A stretch of 64,000 nucleotides of DNA, from positions 3,172,001 to 3,236,000 of the forward strand of contig JANUWF010001161.1 of NCBI GenBank assembly GCA_026120185.1. The letters run 5' to 3'. The notes beneath the pieces were generated by a model that saw only the letters and a program-made list of their open reading frames with translations, did not search any database and was not told the DNA's origin. Within the stretch, counting starts at the first letter, position 1, and every line of letters begins with the position of its first letter. Origin of the DNA: Voacanga thouarsii. Lineage: Eukaryota > Streptophyta > Magnoliopsida > Gentianales > Apocynaceae. Below, one piece after another: positions 1 to 10,181 of this stretch. A program made the translations under genes and the position numbers.

Positions 1-195
1 TATCTTCCTATTTTGACCTCAAGTAAAATTACCATTTTACCCTTCCTACTGAATAAGCATAACTAAACCTTTTAATCCATAAATCTTAATTTCAAAGCAC
101 ATAAAATCATTCAAAAATATATATATTCATGCAAAATGATATGATATGCATTCCGACACACTTACTCTAGGGTTGGCTTTAGGTGGGGTTTTACA
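1..195 (+). mobile_element. R4 element copy 1, terminal 195 bp
   Basis: This is the right-hand end of an R4 unit whose start lies left of the window. It ends in TGGGGTTTTACA, the same terminus seen inverted at 58458. The next bases, TAGGT (196-200), are probably one half of a 5-bp target duplication. The copia reverse-transcriptase sequence that follows continues exactly what the parallel copy at about 51540 shows across this point, so R4 is inserted in Copia-1a. No coding content. Confidence 0.8.
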
Positions 196-841
196 TAGGT
201 ATATCATTTCCTATTAGCAATATGTCATCTACATAAAATGATAAGAAAACGATTGTGCTTCCACTGCCCTTCTTGTATACACAAGGCTCATCCATGTTTT
301 GAATGAAACCAAACTCTTTGATTGTTTCATGAAAACAAATGTTCCAACTCCTAGAAGCTTGCCTAAGTCCATAAATGGACCTTTGTAGCTTACACACCTT
401 TGTCCTATCATTGGTTGTGAAACTCTTAGGTTGTGTCATATACATTTCTTCAGTTAGATTTTCGTTTTGGAAAGCTATTTTCACATAAATTTGCCAAATC
501 TCATAATCATAATGAGCAGTAATGGCTAGGAGTATCCTGATGGATTTTAACATGGCTACTGGCGAGAGAGTTTCATCATAGTCAATACAATATTGTTGAC
601 GATAACCCTTCGTCACTAGTCGTGCTTTTTAGGTAACTACGTTACCATCCATGTCCATTTTAATCTTGAAAACCCATTTGCACCTAATAGGTTTAATTCC
701 TTTGGGTGGATCAACTAAAGTCCATACTTGGTTGTCGTACATGGAATCCATCTCTGACTTCATGGCCTCAAGCCATTTGCCAGATTCTAAACTGTTCAGA
801 ACATCCTTGTAGGTAGTAGGCTCATCTTCATCTATGAGCAA
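196..841 (-). pseudogene. Copia-1a reverse transcriptase fragment
   Basis: N-terminal and palm portion of a copia reverse transcriptase, which copies element RNA into DNA in cytoplasmic particles. Visible: the conserved start of the domain (WTLVDPPKGIKPI), SPVAMLKSIRILLA, YGLRQASRSWN and the catalytic YVDD at 224-235. One TAA at 629-631 replaces the Tyr codon that Copia-1c keeps at the same place, and the frame then resumes. The first catalytic aspartate is lost: the motif reads IYVKIAFQN, where 1c has IDMKTAFLN. The polymerase would therefore be inactive even without the stop. The 3' side is cut by R4 copy 1. Confidence 0.88.
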
Positions 842-1150
842 TACGTCATTGTGATCACTAATGAGAAATCCATATCACTCAGATGCCATACATATCCTAC
901 TAGACCTACGAGGTTTTTGTGTAATAGAAGGTTCTCTATTCTCTCAATAGATGTGGGATCAGACGGTTGATCATTGTTTGTTTGATCTTTGTAAACTTCA
1001 CAAAGTTCAATTTTACTCTCACTGTCCCATTTGAGCATGTGCTCCTTCTCTAAGAAGATGGCATGCTTTGAAACAAACACTTTGTTTTCAAATGGTAGGT
1101 AAAAGTAATATCTGAAAGATTCTTTCGGAATCCCACAAACAAACACTTAT
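832..1150 (-). pseudogene. Copia-1a integrase-RT connector, shifted
   Basis: This is the variable region between integrase and reverse transcriptase, recognised by VFVSKHAIFLEKEHML and the acidic stretch that follows, nearly the same as in Copia-1b (52081-52494) and 1c (62205-62849). It lies in a different frame from the upstream integrase and the downstream polymerase, so small indels border it. Its last part, toward 841, is out of frame relative to 1c. Confidence 0.8.
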
Positions 1151-1733
1151 CAGATTTACTGTCAAGTTTGTCTGACTGTGGCCTTTTAACAAATGCAGTA
1201 CAACTCCATACTCGCAAGTGAGATAACTTTGGTTTCTTACCGAAGAACATCTCAAACGGGTTAGAATTAACTGATTTTATCAGAACTCTATTTAGTATAT
1301 AAACAGAAGTCTCTAGTGCATACCCCCAAAAAGATTTTGGTAGGTCTGCAGAAGCCATCATGGTCCATACCATGTCTAAAAGGGTTCGATTCCTTCTCTC
1401 AGATACACCATTATGTTGAGGTGTATGTGGTGGAGTCCATTGGGATAATATCCCATTATCTCTAAGATAACTCAGAAACTCTTGGCTCACGTATTCTTCT
1501 TCTCGATCAGATCTTAGAGTCTTAATGCTTTTGCCAAGTTGTTTTTGTATTTCATTCTTGAAGTCTTTGAACTTATCAAAGGACTCGAATTTGTATTTCA
1601 TTAAATACAAATACCCATATCGTGAGAAATCATCCATAAAGGTTATGAAATAGTAATAACCTCCTCTTGCTTGTATTGACATTAGGCCACATACATCAAA
1701 ATGTATGAGTTCTAATAAATCCTTGGCCCATTC
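1151..1733 (-). pseudogene. Copia-1a integrase core
   Basis: DDE integrase, which inserts the DNA copy into the chromosome. All three acidic residues can be placed: Asp in HFDVCG just upstream of MSIQARGG, Asp in LRSDREEEY, and Glu in GVSERRNRTLL. The GKKPKLSHLRVW motif typical of copia integrases follows. The normal RGGEY after the second Asp reads REEEY. The domain is in the same frame as the protease region before it, separated by a TGA at 1734-1736 where Copia-1c has a Gly codon (GKGEWAK). Most of the domain is uninterrupted. Confidence 0.88.
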
Positions 1734-2435
1734 TCATTTTCCTGAAAAAGAAGTTTTAGCCATTTTACCTAGTAAATAAAACTCACATGTGCCATATGAT
1801 TCATAATCAAATGACCCTAAGTCACCAAGCTTATGTAATTTAAAAACACGATTTTCGTTTACATGGCCTAAACGACAATGCCAAAAGTAAGAAGTGTTAG
1901 AGTTATCTATTTTAGGTTTCTTATTGTTTATATTGGGTATTGGATTATCCAAGTCTAGAACATTTAAACCATTAACCAGAGTTGCTGAACCATAATGAAT
2001 ATCATTTAATGCAAAGGAACAACATTTATTCTTAAATATCAAATGAAATCCATTTAAGTCTAAACACGCAACTGAGATAATGTATTTCATTAAAACTGGT
2101 ACATAATAACAGTTTTGTAATTCTAGAACTAATCTCGAAGACAGGTTTAGCTTATATGTCCCTACATGATGTGTAGCAACATTTGCCCCATTTGCAGTAC
2201 GTAGGTCCACGTCGCCTTTCTCTAGCCTTCTACTGCCCTTTAGTCCCTGCAAGTTATTGCGCAAATGAGATCCACATCCAGTATCTAATACCCATATCTC
2301 ATTTCTAAAGGTAGTATTTATCTCAATCATAAACATATCCAGAGTAGAAGTAGAAGTGCTTGCAGGCTTGTCCTTCTGCTTCTTGTCCTTAACAGTCTCT
2401 AAGTAGGCCTTGCAGTTGCGCCTCCAGTGGCCCAT
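1734..2435 (-). pseudogene. Copia-1a protease and integrase zinc-finger region
   Basis: Begins at the second half of the Gag zinc knuckle (GHWRRNCKAYL), then a Lys-rich linker, then the aspartic protease with an intact active site (WVLDTGCGSH), then the pre-integrase HHCC domain (WHCRLGHVNENR). The last cysteine pair is damaged: CEFYLLGKM, where 1c has CESCLLGKM, so the finger has lost a metal ligand. The protease would cut the polyprotein into mature parts. The piece is 233 residues long without a stop, followed by the TGA at 1734. Confidence 0.88.
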
Positions 2436-3170
2436 CTTGCCATAATGATGTCATGGGCCCTTAGTACCAATGTTCTTCTTCTTCACACCACCTTTGGGCT
2501 TCATGGGAGCTTTCTTTTTCTTCTTTTGAACTTTCTTCCTAGAAGAAGCAGATTTTACTATTAAAACTGCATTGGAATCCTTCTTCATGGAGGACTCCGT
2601 AGTTTTGAGAAGATTGATCAACTCAGGAATGGTGGACTCAATCTTGTTCATCTGATAGTTAACCACAAATTGTGAGAAACTATTAGGTAAAGACTATAGA
2701 ATTAAGCCAATACTTAAGTCATGATCCATCGCGAACTTGAGAGATCCAATCTTTTCTATTAAGCCCATCATCTTCAACCCATGAGTGGCCACAGATGAAC
2801 CCTCTGCCATTTTGCAATGGAATAGTTACTTCGAGATCTCGTATCTCTTAGTTCTGGCTTGGGCGTCAAACAACTCTCGAAGATGTAGTATAATTGATTA
2901 AGCATCCATATACTCGTGCTGTTTTTGCAGCTCGGGAGTCATGGATGCCAGCATAATACACGATGTTGTATCACTATTCTCCTTATGCTTTTTGTGGATA
3001 GTATGCTCATCAACACAAGCATCTTGAGCTGGTGGTGGCGGAATAGGAGCATCTAGCACGTAGAGTAACTTTTCTGACTTGAGAATGATTCTCAAATTTC
3101 TATACCAGTCGGGGGTAGTTTGATTCGGTTAACTTGTTGGTTTCTAAAATGCTATGTAGGTTTAAGTTTG
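2436..3170 (-). pseudogene. Copia-1a gag
   Basis: Gag, the particle-forming protein. Recognisable parts are the LRIILKSEKLLYVLD region near the start, MLASMTPELQKQHEYMD, the NYQMNKIESTIPELINLL segment and a Lys-rich tail. Stops at 2451 and 2898 lie in the pol frame. The CX2CX4HX4C knuckle is ruined: the first Cys position is TGA and the second is Tyr (HHYGKMGHW). The initiator is lost: the ATGTCAACAAAC that starts the Copia-1b gag at 54594 reads ATTCTACAAAC here. Confidence 0.85.
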
Positions 3171-5194
3171 TAGAATGATGCAAGTGACCTAGATGTAAAG
3201 ATAGAAAGGATTAGCTACTGTATTTTTCACATGAAATGCAAATAATTAGTGACTTTAATTAAACACATTTTTACTCCACTATTTTACTCAAACCAATAGC
3301 TCCTACTACTGATTCGGGAAAGCCCATTGGAAGCTTTCTTAGTGGACCGGTATCCAAATTCCTCAAGAATAACCTTGGGTTTGCCCAACAAGCCACCCTT
3401 GAGTTCATTGGTAGGTATCCAATACCAATTACATCGTATGTAATTACCGGATCATTTGGTGATTAACAGCTTTTAATCTTAAAGCATTTTGGGCTACCCC
3501 AACTTTTCCTCTAAATTTCTTTATGCTTGAGTTTGCCCAACCGAGATAAAGAATTTAGTTAAACCCGATCCATTAATCAGGAATTTAATTCCATAGCTTG
3601 AACATGCCCAACATCGAGTAGGCTTGCATTTGCCCAAAACATGGTCTCGAAAAATGACTCTCACTTTTTACATAATTAATGGAAGGAATTAGGTTTAATA
3701 TTAATTAAGAGATTTCATCCTTTTAGTGATTTCAACAAATGACATGAAAAAAAAATCAATAAATTACAAAATTGATAATCATGGTAATAAAGTGATTACG
3801 TGGTATAGTTATGGACTTTTCTCTAAATTAGTTTCTTTGAGTCATAAAAGAAATTAATATAGTTAACTCTATGTGTTCATGCATGATTTAAGTAGAAGGG
3901 CTTACCTTCTCTCCTTGTTTTGGTTGCCATCTCCAAAATAAAATAATTCTACTCTTATTTAACTTATGTAAACTAATTACATAATTTCCTAAAGAGAGAA
4001 AACCTTGAGTTACATTTGAGGGGAGTTAGATGAGAAGAGAATTACATACGAATTCTAAAGAAGATAGGACACACAGGCCCTATTTTATAAAAAACCAAAA
4101 CTGTAAAATGCATGAAAAAATATAATTGGTTTTAGTCCATAACCATTCACTTTGCCATTAATTATGCTTAACCAAAATAAACATATAATTTTTATTATTC
4201 CAAAATCACTATTTCAGAAAAATAAAACAAATTCTGAAATCAATATTTTAGAAAATACATTAATTTTAAATTTTCAAAATCATTATTTTGGAAAAATAAA
4301 ATTGTTTGTCTCAAAACTAATTTTGAGAAAATATTTTTGGGTCCCGTTTTTGGCAACGAAAACGACAGTCCCGCTGGCCGGTCAGCGGGTAAGGGTCATG
4401 GGGGAAACGCCCCTTGAAAGAAAATTTTATTTTACCGCCTCTCATCAATTGAGATATTTCCCTTTCAAAATTATATTTTAGAAATTGTTTGGGGCTTGCT
4501 GGAACGTCACGAAACATACCAGAACCAGCGCCGGTTAGGAGCCAAAGGCGACGCCAGCTGTAGTTTGGTTTTAAAAAAATTTTCGAGAAACAATTTCTGG
4601 AGCCTTCATATTCTATAATGGTTTAGTGGGAACAATTCTCAACAAAATTTTTCTATTTTGAAGCTCAAAACAACAACAAATTTGTTAGGTTAAACAAAAT
4701 CAAAACAGAAAATTAAATTCGCAGAATGAAAAGGAAGGCAGCAACACATGTTCACAGAAAACGTTTTTCTGTAAAAAAAACTTGTAACACTTTTCTGGCA
4801 ACATTTTTTTCGACCAAAATGGAATATGCTGTAACAATTACATGAGCATAATGCCCTATAGATTTAACCCAGAACCAAATTCCATATCTAGAAACATCCA
4901 AAACATTTCTTATGAATGAAACCAGAACTAGAGAGATTTCTATGTCAAAATGAAAACATATTTTCATCAAAGAAAACAAAACAGAAAACTCTTGATATAG
5001 AACTCAGTCTCAGAAACAATTTCTTTATGACTCTTATCTTATGCACAAAACATTTTCAGACATAGAAAACAAAGTCAGCAGAAAACATATTTCAGAGACT
5101 TAATCGCACCATTGAAAACATTTTTCATTCCCCGAACATGCTTGGAACAATTCACAGCAAAGATTAAACCCGTTAGAAAACACATTGCAGAAAA
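3171..5194 (-). other. Copia-1a 5' untranslated leader
   Basis: About 2 kb between the primer site and gag. No open frame here resembles a known protein; the short frames on both strands look like chance. Stretches around 3250-3560 and 3715-3960 recur in Copia-1b (54690-55090) and inverted at 55091-55490, so this is element sequence rather than host DNA. A GC-rich island at about 4340-4560 stands out from the AT-rich surroundings and contains a perfect hairpin. Confidence 0.75.
4370..4389 (-). other. GC-rich hairpin in copia leader
   Basis: CCCGCTG (4370-4376) and CAGCGGG (4383-4389) form a perfect 7-bp stem. On the element sense strand the six-base loop is ACCGGC, which contains self-complementary CCGG. 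Its role, if any, is unknown. Confidence 0.5.
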
Positions 5195-5206
5195 GCTCTG
5201 ATACCA
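5195..5206 (-). other. Primer-binding site, tRNA-iMet type
   Basis: On the minus strand this reads TGGTATCAGAGC, the usual plant retrotransposon sequence complementary to the 3' end of initiator tRNA-Met. One base separates it from the LTR end. It fixes both the orientation of Copia-1a and the LTR boundary at 5208. Confidence 0.92.
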
Positions 5207-5207
5207 C

Positions 5208-6981
5208 TGATGGGATTTCTATATCACAATAACGATTACTGTGGTGGAAACTAAGAAATCTAAGCCCCAAGATCATAAGCATGTGATTTAAAACAGGTTT
5301 AACAAGTAAAAAAGGCAACAATTTTACTTTGTATTTGAGCATTTGAAAACAAAAATCTTCCTTCTTGTTTAACGATTGTGGCACGATCCAGCTGTCCCTT
5401 TGACGCCAATAGATCACAAATAGGTTGATTGTCGTGCCTCTGTGATCACAGTACGCAATCACCTCTAACAATAGTCCACACGAAGGTCACTCTCAAGCAC
5501 GAAGATGTTTTTGTGCTAGCAAAAAACCAAAAAGGCGGCTAGGGTTTTTTGTTTTCTTGTTTGCAGAAGAACAATGAGAGAAAGAGAAAAGAAGAGAAGG
5601 TTTTTAAGGATGTTGTTTACTGTGAATAGCTCTCCCCAATAGGTATTACGTATATCTCACATATATCATGAAAACCATACTGAAAACACTCCATCTGAGA
5701 ATTCTAAAACAATTAGAATTCTCTAATTGTAATTGGAACCATCCAGTTCTCACAATTACAATTGGGCGCATAAATTATAACTAATTATAATTTAGCCATA
5801 ACAACTTCTCTTTCTCACAATTAACCCCACTATGTTATCAAATAACATCTTGTGTATATAATCCTCTATTATGTTTGACCTATTAGGTTTCCCAATCAAT
5901 GGGTAGTAAACATGAATTAATTCAAAAGTCTTTGAGATTAATAATCCATAATTAATTAGAATTAACATATTAATTCTTATCAGGATTGGTTTATTAATTA
6001 ATCAATTAATAAACCCATATTCCGCAAATCATGAGCGGTATCTAGCAACACATCATGACTACCCAAGAGTCTAGGAAGTCAAGTGGCATGACATGAACCC
6101 TTCAATAACAAACTATAGTACAATTAACTCCTTTTACTATACAATATCTCATTTAGTCTAGAGTACAGAATTAGTACCAACTCACTCCAGAATATATATA
6201 TATATATATAATATTAATTCTGGCCCAAATATAATAGTACTTGTACCAAGAACCACTACTCCAGATGTGTATCAATTAGAACTGTTTCCAATACACAGTC
6301 GTCTTGGCCAAGGACTTCTCGAGTAGTAATTCCTACAAGTGGCCGTGAAATATTCGCCCCTACTATTAGAAGTGGTGAATCCTTTATTAACCCACTAAAC
6401 TACGTTTGTTTACCTCACAATGTAACCAATATCCATCCCATAGGTAGCCCTCGATCTGGCTCCAGAGATTGAAATTAAATTACAATGCTTAGGAAACAAA
6501 GTACCTTGAAGATTTCAAGTCTAAGAATACTTGCATGTTTATTATATTGAGATTATATCACTGGAACTAAATAGTTATCCATGTGATTATCTCACAGCTA
6601 GGTCATCTAATGTACTTGTTCTACTAACAAGCATCTACGTATTAACTTTGAGTATCTTAATGTTCACGGATATGAGAAACACCGTCTGATCAAATCAGAA
6701 AGTCTAACACATGCTAGTCTTAACGCATTAATGATTATCTATCTCATTAATACTACGACTAGGGGCTATTTAAGTACTAACACTATACAATGTAGTAGGA
6801 ATCTCATATTATGATCTTTATTATGATTTTCTTAATGCAGTGTTGTACTAGGGACTTTATCTAACAGTTAATTTACACAAAAGTAAACAAAAGATACTGT
6901 AAGATAAATAATGTCTTGTATTAAAATAAAATATGTCATATACAATGTACAAATGATTGTCTCTAGGGCATAACACTAACA
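5208..6981 (-). repeat. Copia-1a 5' LTR
   Basis: 1774 bp. On the minus strand it starts TGTTAGTGTT (6981 downward) and ends in CATCA beside the primer site, giving TG...CA ends. Further copies lie at 56235-58022 (1788 bp) and 59488-60947 (1460 bp, internally deleted), with a fragment at 58023-58457. The LTR would carry the element promoter and polyadenylation signal. The far-side target duplication cannot be checked because the other LTR is outside the window; the adjacent bases are CTAAT (6982-6986). Confidence 0.88.
6192..6212. repeat. (TA)n microsatellite inside LTR
   Basis: A run of about ten TA units within the Copia-1a LTR; the LTR copy at about 57305 has only a short run at the same place. 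Confidence 0.8.
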
Positions 6982-7345
6982 CTAATTTCTCTATATTTTC
7001 TTCCTTTTTTCTTCCTTTCTTTATTCTTGTTGTTGGTTTTCCGTTTGCCTTCAGTGTTATTCCTTGGTCAAATTGTGACTTAATATTGTTGTGGACATCA
7101 TCCATATGTAATTTCTTTATTTTTTTTTCATAAGCTTATTTGATAAGCTACATGTAATATATTTCATGCATGAATATTTTATGCAACCAACAATTTCAAA
7201 ATTCCAACGATATCCCTGAGTATTTTTATTACACCAAAACTCTAATTTTATTATACCGGTCAATTCTTGTTCTCCTCACTTATACAAATTCTTATTCTAT
7301 ATTAAGCAAGAGTCGATTGAAGTACAAATGTGGAGGGATATTACA
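6982..7345 (+). repeat. Gyp 5' LTR, terminal fragment
   Basis: From about 7200 to 7345 it parallels 49905-50046 (TTTTTATTRCACC, TACAAATTCTTATTC, AAAGTACAAA, then GATATTAC). It ends GATATTACA, a fitting partner for the TGTAACA start of the other LTR at 42129. The part nearer 6982 is pyrimidine-rich and only loosely similar to 49190-49300. Its left part is replaced by Copia-1a. Confidence 0.6.
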
Positions 7346-8600
7346 ATTATCATCTCTAACCGTCTAGGTCTTGGGCGTCTCTATATATATGCCATTATAC
7401 CTATACTAAAGAACAACTTTTCAGAACTCTTGAACTTTGAATATTTTAAATACAAGAACTCTTTGTATGTTTGGTGAGGTGATTCCTTTTTGGGATTGTT
7501 CATTTTAATAAAGACTAATCTTATGGATTAGTCCTTCCATTTGATTTAAATATCTAAACCAATCAAGGATAATTCAATTCTTCATCTCTAATTTAGGTGG
7601 TAGGTTTCTTCTTAGTGTTCTTGTTAGGATTTAGTTAGGTGCCTAAACCATCCCATCCTTCTTGTTCTTGATCCTTGTTGGGTTAAATGTGCTAGGATGT
7701 TGATTTAGTTGGCTTAGTTCATTAGACTATGGGTTCTATGTGGCTTAGTTTAGCTAGGTTTCTAATATTTGAATTGGGTTTCTTTTAACCTCTATTTTCT
7801 GGCATATATTCACCATTTTGAGTGATTTGTGTATCCTTGAATTTCATTCTTGTTTGAAACATGAAAATTACATCAAGAAGTAGCTGATGAGCTCACATTG
7901 AAGTTGGTATCACAGCAACTGAAGTTTTGATTCTAATCAAAGCTATTTTCTTCGAAAAATAGTATAGATTTCTTGTTGAATTTTACTTGCAAAACTTCAA
8001 ATCTCGGAACCCTTTTTCTTGCTATTCTTGGGCTCTAATATTTAAAATTTCAACCAAGGGTTTATTTTGAATCTAAACATATATATATGTATTTATGTAT
8101 GTGTATATATTTGGTTGATGTTTAGGTAGCTATTAGACACTTTAAATTGTTAAAATTTTGAAGTTTATTGAGTATATTTGCTGCAACAATTTCTGTGTAC
8201 AACAAATCTCATAAATCATACTGGTGTTATTTTTACGAGCTATAAAACTCAAGTTTTGGCTTTTAAGTGTTGTAAAATTAATCCTTTATGTTATTTTTTT
8301 CATTTGGGATGTATTTTTCTTATGAAAATTGAGTATTATGGTCATTATAAGACTTGAAATTTTGGTTTGTCTTGAGTTACGAGATTGCACATATAGCGTT
8401 GCTTTAATGAATTTTCATTGCTTAAATATGACCATTATACCTTTCTTTATTTAATTCCTATAGATTTTCTTGCTCGCTAACTTGTTTTTAGTGGGATTTA
8501 ACTTCCCATTTAACCCTAAAAAGTTTTTCTTTTGAACTTGGATTTAGCTTCGAAACAATTGGTGTTTTTTTTAATTCACATTATTTGGTGGGTGCTAGCT
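7346..8600 (+). other. Gyp leader region, non-coding
   Basis: AT-rich sequence with no frame I can assign to a protein. A primer-site-like 12-mer occurs at 7905-7916. The stretch between the LTR end and that site (about 560 bp) may be an unrecognised insertion. Otherwise I see nothing in it. Confidence 0.45.
7905..7916 (+). other. Primer-binding-site-like sequence
   Basis: TGGTATCACAGC matches the tRNA-iMet type site TGGTATCAGAGC at 11 of 12 bases, on the same strand as Gyp. It sits about 560 bp from the LTR end rather than directly beside it, so either an insertion separates them or the match is secondary. Confidence 0.45.
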
Positions 8601-9645
8601 AAGAAATGTATATGCTAAATTATATTACTCTCATTAAAATATGTATGAGGGAGCATGTACAAGTGTAAGGACTTGCACTGGAGAGACTGTAGAGTTCTCT
8701 ATTACTATCGTAGTAAATCAAGGATCAATGCTTAGCCTTTTTCTCGTTGTGGCTGTTATGGATGAGTTTACTTGCACTATACAGGAGGTTGAACCATGGT
8801 GTATATTGTTTGCAGATGATATTATGTTGATTGATGAGACTAGAGTTAGTGTAAATACTAAGTTAGAGTTGTGGCGACAGACATTGGAAACCAAAGGCTT
8901 CAAAATTAGTAAGAGTAAAACAGAATGTATGGAATGCAAGTTCAGTGGTAGTAGAAATATAGCCCAGAGTGTAACTTTGGATGATAGAGATATATCGATA
9001 GCTGATTGTTTTCGATACCTAGGATCTATTATTCAGAAAGAGGTAGAGCTCGATGGTGACATTGCACACCGAGTTAAGGCGGGCTGGTTGAAATGGATGA
9101 GTGCGACTAGTATTCTTTGTGATCGTAATATACCAGGGAATCTAAAGGTAAAGTTCTACAGAACATCCGTAAGACCTGCTTTGTTATATAGCACGAAATG
9201 TTAGGCAATTAAAATGTGTCATATTCAAAAAATAAAAGTAGTTGAGATGCGTATGGTACGATAGATGTGTGGATATACTAGAAAGGATAGAGTTAGGGAT
9301 GAGACCATTAGGAAAAAGGTGGGAATGGCATCTATTGAGGAAAAGATGAGAAAAAGTCACCTGTGTTGGTTTGGACATATACAAAGAAGACCGAAGGATG
9401 CTCTTGTTAGGACGATTGAGGGAGGGAGGCAGGCTAAGTTAGACAAAGGTAGTCGCAGGTCTAAATTGACATGGATAGAGATGATTAGGAGAGATATATC
9501 TTTGTTAGATTTGGATGAGAGTATAACAGTCGATAGAAGGAAGTGGCGAGAGAGGATCTATGTGGATGACCACACGTTGCCTGACATTAGTTCATGTAGC
9601 TGACCCAAGTTTCTTGGAATTAAGGCCTAGTTTGTTGTTATTTTT
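8600..9645 (+). mobile_element. LINE (non-LTR retrotransposon), 5'-truncated
   Basis: Only the 3' part of a plant LINE is present: the C-terminal half of its reverse transcriptase, then a short 3' end (GACCCAAGTTTCTTGGAATTAAGG and a TTGTTGTT-like tail) of the kind that closes many plant LINE copies. Severe 5' truncation is normal for LINEs, because reverse transcription starts at the 3' end. It lies in the Gyp leader. The left boundary is uncertain by some tens of bases and I could not define a target duplication. Confidence 0.8.
8641..9603 (+). pseudogene. LINE reverse transcriptase, C-terminal half
   Basis: One reading frame of about 320 codons interrupted by two in-frame TAG codons (9202-9204 and 9262-9264). 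Motifs: NQGSMLS (the substrate-binding GS.LS motif), the catalytic FADD in WCILFADDIMLID, SKSKTECMECKFSG, FRYLGSIIQK, KVKFYRTSVRPALLYS, then MCGYTRKDRVRDETIRKK and CWFGHIQRRPKDALVRT, the conserved C-terminal segment of this plant family. FADD is the usual form in plant LINEs. The fingers, the endonuclease and ORF1 are missing upstream. It ends at TGA 9601-9603 and is not functional. Confidence 0.9.
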
Positions 9646-9777
9646 GTATTATTTATCTCTTAGTAATTTTGAATTCCTTGTTATAAATTACCATGAGTAA
9701 AGTATTAAATTATCAAAACTTATTTCCTTAGGTTGTTTAGCATCCTAATTCTTGAAAATCTTTCCTTTGAACTAATT

Positions 9778-10021
9778 GTCTTCTAAGTGTTTGATAAAAT
9801 ACTTGAATGCCACTATACTCACTTAAATGAGTTCTTAGCTTTTATCTACCACCTTCTTTAGACTTTTGGTGGGGGATTATTGTTTTTTGGAGTTGGTTTG
9901 AGTATTGTTCATCTTGAAACCACATCTTAATATCCTATCTACTAGATTTCTTGAAATTCTTCAATTAATTGTGTTGTCTTCTAAGTGTTAAATCATGAAT
10001 ACCCCTATAGTAAATTATATG
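9778..10021 (+). repeat. 198-bp tandem unit in Gyp leader
   Basis: GTCTTCTAAGTG recurs at 9778 and 9976, each time followed by a similar GAAT.CC.CTATA segment, a period of 198 bp. A further unit lies at 19741-19896 and continues at 34509 after Copia-2b. Copia-2a and Copia-2b both sit at the same position of their units. Confidence 0.7.
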
Positions 10022-10181
10022 TGAAGGATCATGGAAAAACCATCAAAGAAAAATGCAGTGGAAAATTTTGAGTTTTTTTAAGCCACATCTAGGAGAGAAT
10101 ACTTACTTTTCCTCGTTGGTCATGGATTAACCAACATGGGGACTGGTTGCACTAGAACTTCTTGCGTTGGAATGGGAGAAA
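10022..10181 (-). repeat. Copia-2a 3' LTR fragment
   Basis: 160 bp beginning TGAAGGATCATGG in plus sense and matching the LTR starts at 19897 and 32721, including the phrase ATACTTACTTTTCC. It is cut off at about 10181 where the gypsy LTR begins. Confidence 0.85.

Larger units (their letters stand above)
196..6981 (-). mobile_element. Ty1/copia retrotransposon Copia-1a (3' side cut off)
   Basis: Read on the minus strand the order is 5' LTR (6981-5208), tRNA-iMet-type primer site (5206-5195), a leader of about 2 kb, gag, zinc-knuckle remnant, aspartic protease, integrase and reverse transcriptase. Protease-integrase-RT is the copia order. The element stops inside the reverse transcriptase, where R4 copy 1 is inserted; RNase H and the 3' LTR lie outside the window. 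Most of gag-pol stays in one reading frame (stops at 629, 1734, 2451 and 2898 are all in that frame), with scattered nonsense codons and one shifted stretch. It is a dead copy. Confidence 0.9.

Noticed and set aside
4152..4517. Open frames on both strands in the Copia-1a leader
   Set aside because: Overlapping frames on opposite strands in a non-coding leader, not kept in Copia-1b; best explained as chance.
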